A DNA stretch of 41,648 nucleotides from Piscirickettsiaceae bacterium (GTDB lineage: Bacteria; Pseudomonadota; Gammaproteobacteria; Methylococcales; Cycloclasticaceae): positions 26,800 to 68,447 of the forward strand of contig NVSW01000001.1 of the NCBI GenBank assembly GCA_002401365.1, written 5' to 3'. Made by a program: the position numbers and the translations under genes. Below, piece by piece: positions 1 through 8,341 of this stretch (positions are counted from its first letter, which is position 1; every line of letters begins with the position of its first letter). The notes below the pieces were generated by a model, which saw nothing but the letters and a program-made list of their open reading frames with translations, searched no databases and had not been told where the DNA came from.

Positions 1-437
1 GCGCCAGCCTTAGTTGCAGCTTCAAGGTCACGCAGGCTATCACCAATAATAATTGCATCAGCAAGGTTTATATCATTATTTTTTGCTAGCTCAAATAATA
101 AGCCTGCTTTAGGTTTACGACAGTCACAAGCATCATCTGGGGTGTGTGGGCAAAAGGCAATATCAGTAATGTCGCCACCCGCTTGATGTATTAGAGATAG
201 CATTTTGTGATGCATGGCACTAAGCGCATCGACAGTAAAATAGCCGCGACCGATACCCGATTGATTTGTAGCAATAAAAACACGGTGTCCTGCTTGGTGT
301 AGTTGTGCAATTGCATCGATGCTGCTGTTGATTGGTAGCCATTCATCGGCACTTTTAACATAAACGTCACTGTCAATATTTATGACGCCATCTCGATCTA
401 AAATAATATCTAAACGTCGCTGTGTTTTGATATTCAT
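1..437 (-). CDS. gmhB: D-glycero-D-manno-heptose-1,7-bisphosphate 7-phosphatase, 3' end cut by window edge
   Basis: HAD-superfamily phosphatase that removes the C7 phosphate of heptose bisphosphate in the cytoplasm, a step toward ADP-heptose for the lipopolysaccharide inner core. The reading frame runs open from ATG at 437 to the window edge, giving 145 residues. Visible signatures are the HAD motif LDRDGVIN with nucleophile D14 and acid/base D16, TNQSG at 57-61, GDSLRD at 132-137, and the zinc loop CPHTPDDACDC with C96, H98, C104 and C106, which is typical of the GmhB subgroup. It lies 7 bases downstream of glyS on the same strand, so it is probably the last gene of a glyQ-glyS-gmhB unit, as in many gammaproteobacteria. 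The paralogue HisB-N is less likely because of the zinc loop and the context. Confidence 0.9.
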   Translation of the reverse strand, partial: MNIKTQRRLDIILDRDGVINIDSDVYVKSADEWLPINSSIDAIAQLHQAGHRVFIATNQSGIGRGYFTVDALSAMHHKMLSLIHQAGGDITDIAFCPHTPDDACDCRKPKAGLLFELAKNNDINLADAIIIGDSLRDLEAATKAG

Positions 438-444
438 GTATTGT

Positions 445-2511
445 CTAAAGCATTGAAATATCGGCTATTTTTATAAAATTAGCATGAATTTTAGAGAGCA
501 ATGCTAAACGGGTATTTTTAATATTTTCATCGTCAGCCATGATGAACACATGCTCAAAAAAGTTATCAATAGGCTCCTTCAGGGTAGACAACACCTTAAG
601 CGCATCAATATATTTACGTTGTTTAATTAATGGCTCGATGTCTGCTTCAACCGTTTGCAGTTTTTTATATAATGCAATTTCGTGGCTGTCGGTCAATTTT
701 TTTGTATCAAAGAGCCTGGAAACATTCCTTGGCGCCTTCTTTAAAAGGTTTTGAATACGCTTATTCGCCTCTGAAAGGCTAGCCGCCTCATCATGTAAAG
801 AAAACGACTTAACGGCCTCGATGCGCCTCATAAAATCAACAGGTCCTGTGCAGTTTACAGACATGATGGCAGTAAATTGTTCGGGACGGAAATCATTATT
901 TAAACAGTAACCTTTCAAGCGGTCTAAAATAAAACCAAGAACTTTGATTTTGGTGTTATCTTCGTCGAAATTATGGGTAAATTGCAGACAAGATAAGTGA
1001 ATTAGCTTTTTAAGATCAAGCTCAATTTGGTTCTCAATAAGTATTCTTAAAACACCTAAAGATGCACGGCGGAGGGCAAATGGGTCTTTGTCGCCAGAGG
1101 GTATTAAGCCAACACTAAAAATACCGACAACGGTGTCAAGTTTATCGGACAGTGCTAAAACTAGGCCGGTTTTAGTACTTGGTAGCTCGCCGCCGGCTTG
1201 TTTGGGCAAATACTGTTCTTGAATAGCGGTAGCAACCTCAGCATCTTCGGTATTTTGGAGTGCGTAGTAGCGACCAATAACGCCCTGTAAGCTAGGGAAC
1301 TCTCCTACCATGTCAGTAACTAAGTCGGTTTTACTCAAAATTGCGGCGCGGGATGCCAATTCAGGGTTGTGGCCAAGCTGCTTAGCAAGTTCTACAGATA
1401 ATTTTTCTACTCGTTGAGTTTTGGCACCCACTGAACCAAGCTTGTGTTGGAACACAACGTTGTCTAAGGAGGGGATGCGCTCTGCAAGGGTTGTCTTTAA
1501 ATCCTGCCGCCAGAAAAACTCAGCATCAGATAGTCGTGGACGAATAACGCGTTCGTTGCCGTGGATAACCGAAGCAGGGTTTGTGCTTTGAATATTGCTA
1601 ATAGTGATAAAAAACGGTAGCAGAGAGCCTTTGGTATCGAGTACAGGGAAGTATTTTTGGTTAATTTGCATGGTTGTGATGAGCACTTCTTTTGGTAATT
1701 CTAAAAAATGTTCATCAAAACTGCCAGTAACGGCGACGGGGAGTTCGACTAGAGCGGTAATTTCATCTAACAGCTCAGCATCAATATGTGCCACGCCATT
1801 AACGGCCATAGCTGACTGATTTGCTTGTTGTTTAATAAGGGCCTTACGTTCATCAAAATCAACAATAACGTGTGCACTTTTAAGTTGCTTGTTGTAGCTG
1901 TTAGGCGATGTAATGACAAGGCTTTCTGGAGCATGGAAGCGATGGCCATATGAGTTGTTGGATGCGGTTATTCCGAAAAAAGTACTGTTGATAATCTCTG
2001 TGCCAAATAGCAAGATGACCCAATGCACCGGACGTACAAACGCATCGTTGGAGCTACCCCAGCGCATACGCTTTGCAATAGGTAAGTGATTTAATGCTTT
2101 TTCAATAATGCCGGGAATGAGCGCTTTAGCAGGTTGGCCTTTCTCTAGCTTTTCATAGGACAACCACTCGCCTTTGTCGGTTTTAAGTGTTCCTAGATCA
2201 TTAAATTCAGCGCCACATCCACGGGCAAAACCTAAAGCGGCCTTACTTGGGTTGCCGTCTGAATCATAAGCAGCTGCAACGGCCGGGCCACGTTTCTCAA
2301 CGAGCTCGTCGGCTTGGATGATTTCCACGTCTTCAATCCACACAGCAAGGCGACGCGGTGTAGCAAAACAGTGGGTGTTGCCGTAACGTAAGTTGGCTTC
2401 GACCAAACCATCACAAATACCCTTTAGCAGGTGGTCTCGCAGGGTTATTAGAGTGGTCGGTGGTAGCTCTTCACAACCCAGCTCGAATAATAAGTCATGA
2501 GTATCACTCAT
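445..2511 (-). CDS. glyS: Glycine--tRNA ligase beta subunit
   Basis: Beta subunit of the bacterial heterotetrameric (alpha2beta2) glycyl-tRNA synthetase, which charges tRNA-Gly in the cytoplasm. At 688 residues it has the usual length of about 690. The N-terminus LLFELGCEELPP is the characteristic opening of GlyS. The body contains the conserved stretch KMRWG-like KRMRWGSS and the HGNERVIRPRLSDAEFF block, and the C-terminal third is the DALR-type anticodon-binding region. The start ATG at 2511 overlaps the glyQ stop by 4 bases (ATGA), indicating translational coupling of the two subunits. No frameshift or missing region is seen. Confidence 0.97.
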   Translation of the reverse strand: MSDTHDLLFELGCEELPPTTLITLRDHLLKGICDGLVEANLRYGNTHCFATPRRLAVWIEDVEIIQADELVEKRGPAVAAAYDSDGNPSKAALGFARGCGAEFNDLGTLKTDKGEWLSYEKLEKGQPAKALIPGIIEKALNHLPIAKRMRWGSSNDAFVRPVHWVILLFGTEIINSTFFGITASNNSYGHRFHAPESLVITSPNSYNKQLKSAHVIVDFDERKALIKQQANQSAMAVNGVAHIDAELLDEITALVELPVAVTGSFDEHFLELPKEVLITTMQINQKYFPVLDTKGSLLPFFITISNIQSTNPASVIHGNERVIRPRLSDAEFFWRQDLKTTLAERIPSLDNVVFQHKLGSVGAKTQRVEKLSVELAKQLGHNPELASRAAILSKTDLVTDMVGEFPSLQGVIGRYYALQNTEDAEVATAIQEQYLPKQAGGELPSTKTGLVLALSDKLDTVVGIFSVGLIPSGDKDPFALRRASLGVLRILIENQIELDLKKLIHLSCLQFTHNFDEDNTKIKVLGFILDRLKGYCLNNDFRPEQFTAIMSVNCTGPVDFMRRIEAVKSFSLHDEAASLSEANKRIQNLLKKAPRNVSRLFDTKKLTDSHEIALYKKLQTVEADIEPLIKQRKYIDALKVLSTLKEPIDNFFEHVFIMADDENIKNTRLALLSKIHANFIKIADISML

Positions 2512-3425
2512 GAACCGTCCTCCGTTTTAAGCATGGGGAAACCAAGGGCTTCACGTGAGGTAAAATATGTTTCGGCAACCATTTTGGAAAGGCTGCGAAC
2601 TCGAAGAATAAAGCGTTGCCGTTCTGTAACAGATATAGCGTGACGAGCGTCCAATAAATTAAAGGTATGTGAGGCTTTTAAAACTTGTTCGTAAGCGGGT
2701 AGCGGTAAGCCCTTTTTAATCAGTAAGTTACAGGTGCTTTCGCACTCATCAAATTGTTTAAACATGTAGTCAACATTGGCGTGTTCAAAGTTAAAAGCGG
2801 ATTGTTCAACTTCGTTTTGATGAAAAACGTCACCGTATGTTACCACGCCATTTTTGGTATTTGCCCACACGAGGTCGTAGACGCTTTCAACGCCTTGGAT
2901 GTACATGGCGATGCGTTCCAGTCCGTAAGTAATTTCGCCACTAACTGGACGACAATCTAAGCCGCCGACTTGTTGGAAGTAAGTGAACTGAGTGACTTCC
3001 ATGCCATTAAGCCAAACTTCCCAACCTAAGCCCCAAGCACCAAGTGTGGGAGATTCCCAGTTATCTTCAACAAAACGAATATCGTGTTCGAGCATATCCA
3101 AGCCCAAGTGAGTCAAAGAGCCTAAGTATAAGTCTTGAATGTCGCTAGGAGATGGTTTTATAAGTACTTGAAATTGATAATAGTGTTGCAAACGATTGGG
3201 GTTTTCACCGAAGCGGCCATCGGTAGGACGACGAGAAGGCTGTACGTATGCAGTGGCCCATGGCTCTGGGCCAATAGCACGCAAAAAAGTAGCAGGGTGA
3301 AAGGTTCCCGCGCCTACTTCGAGGTCCAGAGGTTGTAGAATTAGGCATCCTTGGGTTGCCCAATATTCTTGCAACGCAAGAATAAGCCCCTGGAATGTTT
3401 GGAGGTCTTGTTTAGATTTTGACAC
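2508..3425 (-). CDS. glyQ: Glycine--tRNA ligase alpha subunit
   Basis: Catalytic alpha subunit of the heterotetrameric class II glycyl-tRNA synthetase, which activates glycine with ATP. The 305 residues match the usual family length. Diagnostic stretches are TFQGLILALQEYWA near the N-terminus, RPTDGRFGENPNRLQHYYQ and the motif 3 region GLERIAMYIQGV. It is the first gene of the minus-strand unit glyQ-glyS-gmhB. Its upstream region is shared divergently with the PP-loop gene beginning at 3683. Confidence 0.97.
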   Translation of the reverse strand: MSKSKQDLQTFQGLILALQEYWATQGCLILQPLDLEVGAGTFHPATFLRAIGPEPWATAYVQPSRRPTDGRFGENPNRLQHYYQFQVLIKPSPSDIQDLYLGSLTHLGLDMLEHDIRFVEDNWESPTLGAWGLGWEVWLNGMEVTQFTYFQQVGGLDCRPVSGEITYGLERIAMYIQGVESVYDLVWANTKNGVVTYGDVFHQNEVEQSAFNFEHANVDYMFKQFDECESTCNLLIKKGLPLPAYEQVLKASHTFNLLDARHAISVTERQRFILRVRSLSKMVAETYFTSREALGFPMLKTEDGS

Positions 3426-3551
3426 GCTAAAAGCAACTGTAATTTAAATAAAAGAGAAGTATATCTAATAAGCCTATAGATATCATCAAAACAGCTGCAT
3501 AAAGGCAAAGGCTACCAAATTAGACGGTTGATAAGCCGTTGAAAAGGTAAC

Positions 3552-3578
3552 AAAAAGAAAAATCATATTTTTCTTTTT
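3552..3578. repeat. Perfect AT-rich inverted repeat in the glyQ / PP-loop gene divergent region
   Basis: Seen directly: a 12-base arm AAAAAGAAAAAT at 3552-3563 and its exact reverse complement at 3567-3578, separated by CAT. It could form a hairpin or serve as a symmetric protein-binding site. Because the arms are A/T homopolymer-like, part of the symmetry may be chance. It sits about 127 bases upstream of glyQ. Confidence 0.6.
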
Positions 3579-3582
3579 TCGT

Positions 3583-3614
3583 GCGCTGATATTTATGGAT
3601 GAATAAATCAGCGC
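3583..3614. repeat. GC-flanked inverted repeat upstream of the PP-loop/TusA/CDF unit
   Basis: Seen directly: GCGCTGAT at 3583-3590 and ATCAGCGC at 3607-3614 are exact reverse complements. Pairing continues inward through TTTAT/ATAAA if a two-base bulge is allowed, leaving a loop of about six bases. No T-run follows on the plus strand, so it is not a classic terminator. It lies upstream of a candidate -10 box TATAAT at 3648-3653, a position suited to an operator. Its function is unknown. Confidence 0.6.
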
Positions 3615-3682
3615 CTCCTTTAGGACTCACAATAAATGGGTATCCGGTATAATGTGATTTCTTAAAGTATTTAGTGAACATA

Positions 3683-4723
3683 ATGGCAACACAACGTAAG
3701 GCAGTCGCGTTAATTTCTGGGGGCTTGGACTCTTTATTAGCAGCAAAAGTTATGCTTGAACAGGGCGTTCATGTAGAAGGGATTAATTTTTATACCGGGT
3801 TTTGTGTGGAAGGGCACACCCACGCGATTCGTAAAAAAGATAAACTGAAACCGAAAAGAAATAATGCACTATGGAGTGCGGAAACGCTGGGGATTAAGCT
3901 TCACATCATTGATATTATTGAAGAATATAAGGATGTTTTGATAAACCCAAAACACGGCTATGGCGCGAATATGAACCCCTGTTTGGATTGCAAAATCTTT
4001 ATGGTAGGTAAGGCGAAAGAGTGGGCAGACGAAAATGGTTTTGATTTTATTATTACCGGTGAAGTGATCGGTCAAAGACCGATGTCGCAACGCAAAGACA
4101 CGATGCCGGTTATTTCAGCAGAATCTGGTGCCGAAGACCGTTTATTACGCCCATTGTGCGCACTGAATTTGCCTGAAACATTACCAGAACGAGAAGGCTG
4201 GGTTAATCGCGACAAGCTATATGGTTTTAGTGGCCGTACACGTAAGCCACAAATGGCGTTGGCAGAAAAGTTTGGGTTTGATGATTACGCACAGCCTGCA
4301 GGTGGTTGTTGCTTCCTTACGGATAAAGCCTATTCAGTAAAACTGACAGATTTGTGGGCGTCTCGTGGCAAAAGGGACTATGAAATTGATGATATTATGC
4401 TATTAAAAGTCGGCCGTCATATTCGCCCTAAACCACATTTTAAATTGATTGTCGCGCGTGAAGAAGGCGAAAATAATTTTTTACAGGGTTATAAGAAGCA
4501 ATTTATCACGTTAAGAACAATGAGCCACAAGGGCCCATTAACGTTATTGGATGGAACGGCGAGTGATGAAGACCTTGAGTTAGCGGCGAAAATTGTTGCA
4601 CGCTTTAGCCAGGGTAGAGATGCGGACACGGTTGATGTTGAAGTCGCAGAGGATGGTGTTGCTAAGAACATAACAGTGAAACCCTTTGCGGCGGATGAAA
4701 TTAAACAGGAGTGGCGGGTATGA
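3683..4723 (+). CDS. PP-loop thiouridylase-like protein (MnmA/TtuA-related) with C-terminal extension
   Basis: Predicted ATP-pyrophosphatase that adenylates a substrate, probably tRNA, for sulfur transfer. This protein type is commonly labelled tRNA (5-methylaminomethyl-2-thiouridylate)-methyltransferase, although its exact reaction is not one I can name. With ATG 3683 as start it has 346 residues. The PP-loop ISGGLDS is at 11-17, a CxxC pair is at C100/C103 (NPCLDC), TGEVIGQRPMSQ is at 125-136, and a GGCC pair is at C209/C210. Three or more conserved-looking cysteines resemble the cluster/catalytic set of TtuA-type enzymes (inference). The C-terminal ~110 residues resemble the small RNA-binding-like domain appended in this family. 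A GTG at 3674 would add three residues, and neither start has a strong Shine-Dalgarno. The stop overlaps the next start by 4 bases, coupling it to the TusA-like gene. Confidence 0.8.
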   Translation: MATQRKAVALISGGLDSLLAAKVMLEQGVHVEGINFYTGFCVEGHTHAIRKKDKLKPKRNNALWSAETLGIKLHIIDIIEEYKDVLINPKHGYGANMNPCLDCKIFMVGKAKEWADENGFDFIITGEVIGQRPMSQRKDTMPVISAESGAEDRLLRPLCALNLPETLPEREGWVNRDKLYGFSGRTRKPQMALAEKFGFDDYAQPAGGCCFLTDKAYSVKLTDLWASRGKRDYEIDDIMLLKVGRHIRPKPHFKLIVAREEGENNFLQGYKKQFITLRTMSHKGPLTLLDGTASDEDLELAAKIVARFSQGRDADTVDVEVAEDGVAKNITVKPFAADEIKQEWRV

Positions 4724-4947
4724 TTGAATTGGACGCACGCCGATTATTGTGCCCAATGCCGGTCATAAAGACGCAAAATGTAATAAAAACGCTGCTATCA
4801 GGCGACAACGTGCGGGTAACGTGTACAGATCCGGGTGTTATGCAAGATATTCCTGCCTGGTGTAGAATTAATGGGCACACGGTGTTAACAACCGAAGAAA
4901 TCAATCACGAATTCATCCTTACGATTGAAGTTGGCAATGATGATTAA
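4720..4947 (+). CDS. TusA-family sulfur carrier protein
   Basis: Small sulfurtransferase of the TusA/SirA fold that carries a persulfide on a conserved cysteine and passes it to partner enzymes. The 75 residues contain the family signature LDARRLLCPMPVIK, with the CPMP motif holding the acceptor cysteine at about residue 11. I chose ATG 4720 rather than GTG 4711 because AGGAG at 4707-4711 is spaced 8 bases from the ATG, and the ATG overlaps the upstream stop as ATGA. Its position between a PP-loop thiouridylase-like gene and a metal transporter suggests it delivers sulfur to the PP-loop protein (inference). It differs from canonical TusA (DARGLxCP) in having RR before LCP, so it may not be the housekeeping copy. 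Confidence 0.85.
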   Translation: MIELDARRLLCPMPVIKTQNVIKTLLSGDNVRVTCTDPGVMQDIPAWCRINGHTVLTTEEINHEFILTIEVGNDD

Positions 4948-6090
4948 ATGTCTATAGCAGAAAAAGAGACAGAAACGCTGGCGAAGAAAAGAATCACTCT
5001 TATTGGTGGAGTGGTTAATTTAGTGCTGTCTGTTTTGAAAATTGGCTTTGGTTGGCTGGGGCAATCACATGCGCTAATTGCGGATGGCTTTCATTCGTTG
5101 TCTGACTTGTTAACAGACGGTCTTGTTTATTATGCGTCTCACCACGCTAGCCAAGAGGCTGATGAGGATCACCCTTATGGTCATGCGCGGTTTGAAACAT
5201 TAGCCACGGTAATATTGGGTGCTGTATTAATTGCTGTCGCTGGGGCGATTGTTTGGGACGCAATATCACGTTTTTTTAATGATCAGGCTTTAGCTTATGG
5301 TTGGTTAATTATAACAATTGCGGCGATTTCAATAATCTCTAAAGAGGTGATGTATCGCGTAACACTACGGACAGCAGAGGAAACAAGGTCGGCCTTATTG
5401 AAAGCGAATGCCTGGCACCACCGAAGTGATGCTATTTCATCGTTAGTGGTATTAGTTGGTGTTGGCTTACAAATGGCGGGATATCAATATTTTGACTCTA
5501 TTGCGGCGTTAGTTGTTGGCCTGATGGTGATAAAGATTGGGTTTGATTTGGTGCTGGATGCCAGTAAAGAGCTAGTGGATACGGCTTTAGATGCAGAAAA
5601 AGTTGAGCAAATAAAACGGGTTATATTGAATGTTGATGGTGTTCAAGCGTTACATTTTCTACGGACTAGAAAAATGGGGGAACAGGCGTTAGTTGACGTG
5701 CATATTCTTGTGCCGCCAATGATTAGTGTGTCCGAAGGACATTTAATAAGTGAGACGGTGCGCTTGTCCCTTTTAGATGAGGTAGAACATATAGGTGAAG
5801 TGATGGTGCATATTGACCCAGAGGATGATGAAGTGACGTCCCCGAGCTTGGCATTACCGATTAGAGAGCATTTATTGATTAAATTTGATAAAGCTTGGCA
5901 AGACGTAGCAGAAAAAGATCAGGTTAAACATATTAATTTGCATTATTTAGATGGCAAAGTTGTTGCTGAACTGGAATTGCCTTATTCACTAGCAAGCGAC
6001 ATAAAACAACTTAAAATAATTGCTGATAGCTTTGAAAAAGCAACCTTGACAGTACCAGAGGTCGCACAAGTAAAGGTTCTATTTTCATAA
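4948..6090 (+). CDS. Cation diffusion facilitator family transporter
   Basis: Inner-membrane divalent metal/proton antiporter of the CDF family, exporting Zn, Fe, Mn or similar ions. The 380 residues include six predicted membrane segments. The TM2 metal-site region is DGFHSLSD at 46-53, followed by DEDHPYGHARFETLA, and the TM5 motif is HHRSD in the stretch NAWHHRSDAISS. A cytoplasmic dimerisation domain follows, then an extra C-terminal stretch of about 80 residues. The protein is longer than the ~300 residues of FieF and closer in style to the MamB/YdfM-like CDF group. The start ATG follows the TusA-like stop with no gap, so it belongs to the same unit. Metal specificity cannot be read from the sequence. 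Confidence 0.92.
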   Translation: MSIAEKETETLAKKRITLIGGVVNLVLSVLKIGFGWLGQSHALIADGFHSLSDLLTDGLVYYASHHASQEADEDHPYGHARFETLATVILGAVLIAVAGAIVWDAISRFFNDQALAYGWLIITIAAISIISKEVMYRVTLRTAEETRSALLKANAWHHRSDAISSLVVLVGVGLQMAGYQYFDSIAALVVGLMVIKIGFDLVLDASKELVDTALDAEKVEQIKRVILNVDGVQALHFLRTRKMGEQALVDVHILVPPMISVSEGHLISETVRLSLLDEVEHIGEVMVHIDPEDDEVTSPSLALPIREHLLIKFDKAWQDVAEKDQVKHINLHYLDGKVVAELELPYSLASDIKQLKIIADSFEKATLTVPEVAQVKVLFS

Positions 6091-6092
6091 CC

Positions 6093-6109
6093 TGCGCTAT
6101 ATTGGTGCA
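6093..6109. promoter_or_regulatory. NtrC enhancer site 1 upstream of glnA
   Basis: The 17-base sequence TGCGCTATATTGGTGCA is a near-symmetric match to the NtrC consensus TGCACC-N5-GGTGCA. Its centre is about 126 bases upstream of the start point expected from the sigma-54 promoter, a typical enhancer distance. Confidence 0.8.
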
Positions 6110-6122
6110 ATATAACGCAGAG

Positions 6123-6139
6123 CGCCCTGTTTTGGTGTG
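6123..6139. promoter_or_regulatory. Candidate weaker NtrC site 2 upstream of glnA
   Basis: CGCCCTGTTTTGGTGTG matches one half-site of the NtrC consensus well (TTGGTG) and the other poorly. Its centre is 30 bases (about three helical turns) from site 1, close to the spacing of the two strong sites at E. coli glnA. It is accepted mainly because of that phasing. Confidence 0.45.
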
Positions 6140-6199
6140 ATATGTTTTGGAATTATACGGCTGCTAAATAAATAGCCCTTGAAAACAAGGGGTTATATT

Positions 6200-6216
6200 T
6201 TGGCACAATATATGCA
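6200..6216 (+). promoter_or_regulatory. Sigma-54 (RpoN) promoter of glnA
   Basis: TTGGCACAATATATGCA carries the invariant GG at 6202-6203 and GC at 6214-6215, separated by exactly 10 bases, and the -24 element is TTGGCAC. Transcription should begin near 6227, about 40 bases before the glnA ATG. Together with the upstream NtrC boxes this is the standard nitrogen-limitation control module. Confidence 0.88.
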
Positions 6217-6267
6217 AAAATTGTCAGGCTAACGATTTAAATATTAACATTAACTTTAGGAGTAATC

Positions 6268-7677
6268 ATGTCCGCACAAGATGTATTAGATTTAATTAAA
6301 GAAAAAGAGGTCACATTTGTTGATTTCCGCTTCGTTGATACCATTGGTAAAGAGCAGCACGTAACCGTTCCATCTCATACGATTAATGCTGGAGTGTTTG
6401 AAGATGGTAAAATGTTCGATGGCTCATCTATCGCAGGATGGAAAGGAATTAATGAATCTGACATGATTTTAATGCCAGACCCATCAACAGCCGTTTTAGA
6501 CCCATTTTTTGATGATGTAACACTTATCTTGCGTTGTGATGTTGTTGAACCAAGTGATATGAGCGGTTACGAACGTGACCCTCGATCTATTGCTAAAAGA
6601 GCTGAAGCTTACTTACAAACGACCGGTATTGGTGATACTGCTTATTTCGGTCCAGAAAATGAATTCTTCGTATTTGACGATATTCGTTGGGGCACTGACA
6701 TGTCTGGCACGTTCTATGAAATTGATTCAGAAGAAGCGGGTTGGAACTCAGAAAAATCATATGAAAGTGGCAACATGGGTCACCGCCCAGGAACAAAAGG
6801 TGGCTATTTCCCTGTGCCTCCAGTCGATTCTCTTCACGATATGCGTGCAGCGATGTGCTTAACGCTTGAAGAAATGGGCCAAGAAACAGAGGTTCATCAC
6901 CATGAAGTGGCAACAGCTGGCCAATGTGAAATTGGTACCGTGTTTAACACCTTGGTAAAGAAAGCCGATGAAGTGTTAGAGCTTAAATACGTTGTACAAA
7001 ATGTGGCTCATGCATACGGTAAAACAGCAACCTTTATGCCGAAGCCAATAGTTGGTGATAACGGTAATGGCATGCACGTTCATCAATCTATCTTTAAAGA
7101 TGGCAAAGCCTTATTTGCTGGTGATTTATATGGCGGTTTGTCAGAAATGGCGCTGTTCTATATCGGCGGCATCGTCAAGCATGCTAAAGCCATCAACGCT
7201 TTTGCAAATGCATCAACAAACAGCTACAAACGTTTAGTGCCAGGTTTTGAAGCACCTGTTATGTTGGCGTATTCAGCACGTAACCGTTCAGCATCTATTC
7301 GTATTCCTTTTGTTGCTAACCCTAAAGGTCGTCGTATTGAAGTGCGTTTTGCTGATTCAACAGCGAACCCTTACCTTTGCTTTTCGGCAATGTTAATGGC
7401 AGGCCTAGATGGGATTAAAAATAAAATCGATCCGGGCGATGCTATGGATAAAGATCTTTACGATCTTCCAGCTGAAGAAGAGGCTTTAATCCCACAAGTA
7501 GCAATATCGCTTGATGAAGCACTTGATGCGTTGAACAATGACCGTGAGTTCTTAATAGAAGGTGGCGTATTTACCAACGACATGATTGATGCTTATATTG
7601 AGCTTAAAATGGAAGAAGTGACTCGCCTGCGCATGAGCACTCATCCAGTTGAGTTTGATATGTATTACAGCTTGTAG
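6268..7677 (+). CDS. glnA: Glutamine synthetase, type I
   Basis: Dodecameric cytoplasmic enzyme that makes glutamine from glutamate, ammonia and ATP. At 469 residues it equals the E. coli length. Visible signatures are FDGSSIAGWKGINESDM, the catalytic GPENEFFVFD, HHHEVATAGQCEIG, and KPIVGDNGNGMHVHQS. Tyr398 in DLYDLPAEE is the adenylylation site of the GSI-beta subgroup, so activity is probably controlled by GlnE. Shine-Dalgarno AGGAG precedes the ATG. Expression should come from the sigma-54 promoter at 6200 with NtrC enhancers. It ends in a strong hairpin terminator, so it is transcribed apart from ntrBC. Confidence 0.98.
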   Translation: MSAQDVLDLIKEKEVTFVDFRFVDTIGKEQHVTVPSHTINAGVFEDGKMFDGSSIAGWKGINESDMILMPDPSTAVLDPFFDDVTLILRCDVVEPSDMSGYERDPRSIAKRAEAYLQTTGIGDTAYFGPENEFFVFDDIRWGTDMSGTFYEIDSEEAGWNSEKSYESGNMGHRPGTKGGYFPVPPVDSLHDMRAAMCLTLEEMGQETEVHHHEVATAGQCEIGTVFNTLVKKADEVLELKYVVQNVAHAYGKTATFMPKPIVGDNGNGMHVHQSIFKDGKALFAGDLYGGLSEMALFYIGGIVKHAKAINAFANASTNSYKRLVPGFEAPVMLAYSARNRSASIRIPFVANPKGRRIEVRFADSTANPYLCFSAMLMAGLDGIKNKIDPGDAMDKDLYDLPAEEEALIPQVAISLDEALDALNNDREFLIEGGVFTNDMIDAYIELKMEEVTRLRMSTHPVEFDMYYSL

Positions 7678-7694
7678 ACGGTGCTATAGTTGTG

Positions 7695-7723
7695 AAAAGC
7701 CCCGCAAATGCGGGGCTTTTTTT
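7695..7723 (+). terminator. Rho-independent terminator of glnA
   Basis: AAAAGCCCCGCA at 7695-7706 pairs perfectly with TGCGGGGCTTTT at 7709-7720, with a T-run continuing to 7723. It lies 18 bases after the glnA stop. Confidence 0.93.
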
Positions 7724-7782
7724 GCACCAAAGGTAGAGTTTGTGGTCTTATAGCTGTGTAGCTAAATAAACAGGGTGTAGAT

Positions 7783-8289
7783 ATGAAATGGATATTAATC
7801 ATGTTATTGGGAATTTTTGTTGCGGGTTCATCATTAGCGGAGATATATACTTATAAGGATAAGCAGGGAAAAGTTGTTTTTTCGGATGTGCCTGTTAAGG
7901 GCGCTGAAAAAGTGATTGTGCCACCGGTTATGACGTATGAGGGAAGTGTGCAAAAAAGCACCATAGACGCAAACGGTAGTTTTAAGCCCACGAAGCTGGC
8001 GGAGCATCAACCGTACAAACGTTTAGTTATTGCATACCCAGAGCAAGAAGGAACGGTAAGGGATAACCAAGGCGAGTTGACTATTCGTTACACCTTATCA
8101 CCAGCATTACAAAAAGGAGATAAGGTAGAAGTATTTTTGAATGGTGAAGAACACGATGGCCTTGAACTAAAAGGGTTGGACAGAGGCGAGCATACGGTCC
8201 GGTTACAAGTTGTAGATGCAAATGGATATGCTCATGTAACAAGTGAAGACGTGGTGTTTTATTTACACCACCAATCAAAACTTTTTTAG
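7783..8289 (+). CDS. DUF4124 domain-containing secreted protein
   Basis: Exported protein of unknown function, 168 residues. It has a clear signal peptide (MKWILIMLLGIFVAGSSLA, cleavage expected before EIY). Immediately after it comes the DUF4124 signature IYTYKDKQGKVVFSDVPVKGA, the YxWxDxxGxxxxSDxP pattern of this family. The C-terminal half looks like a small beta-sandwich, with the pattern GEHDGLEL...RGEHTVRLQVVDANG. Genes of this family commonly lie between glnA and ntrB in gammaproteobacteria, but a nitrogen role is not established. It is a single gene between the glnA terminator and the ntrB control region. Confidence 0.85.
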   Translation: MKWILIMLLGIFVAGSSLAEIYTYKDKQGKVVFSDVPVKGAEKVIVPPVMTYEGSVQKSTIDANGSFKPTKLAEHQPYKRLVIAYPEQEGTVRDNQGELTIRYTLSPALQKGDKVEVFLNGEEHDGLELKGLDRGEHTVRLQVVDANGYAHVTSEDVVFYLHHQSKLF

Positions 8290-8341
8290 CATGAGTATTA
8301 CCGATATTATTTACGGGGCATAAAAAACACACTTATAAATC

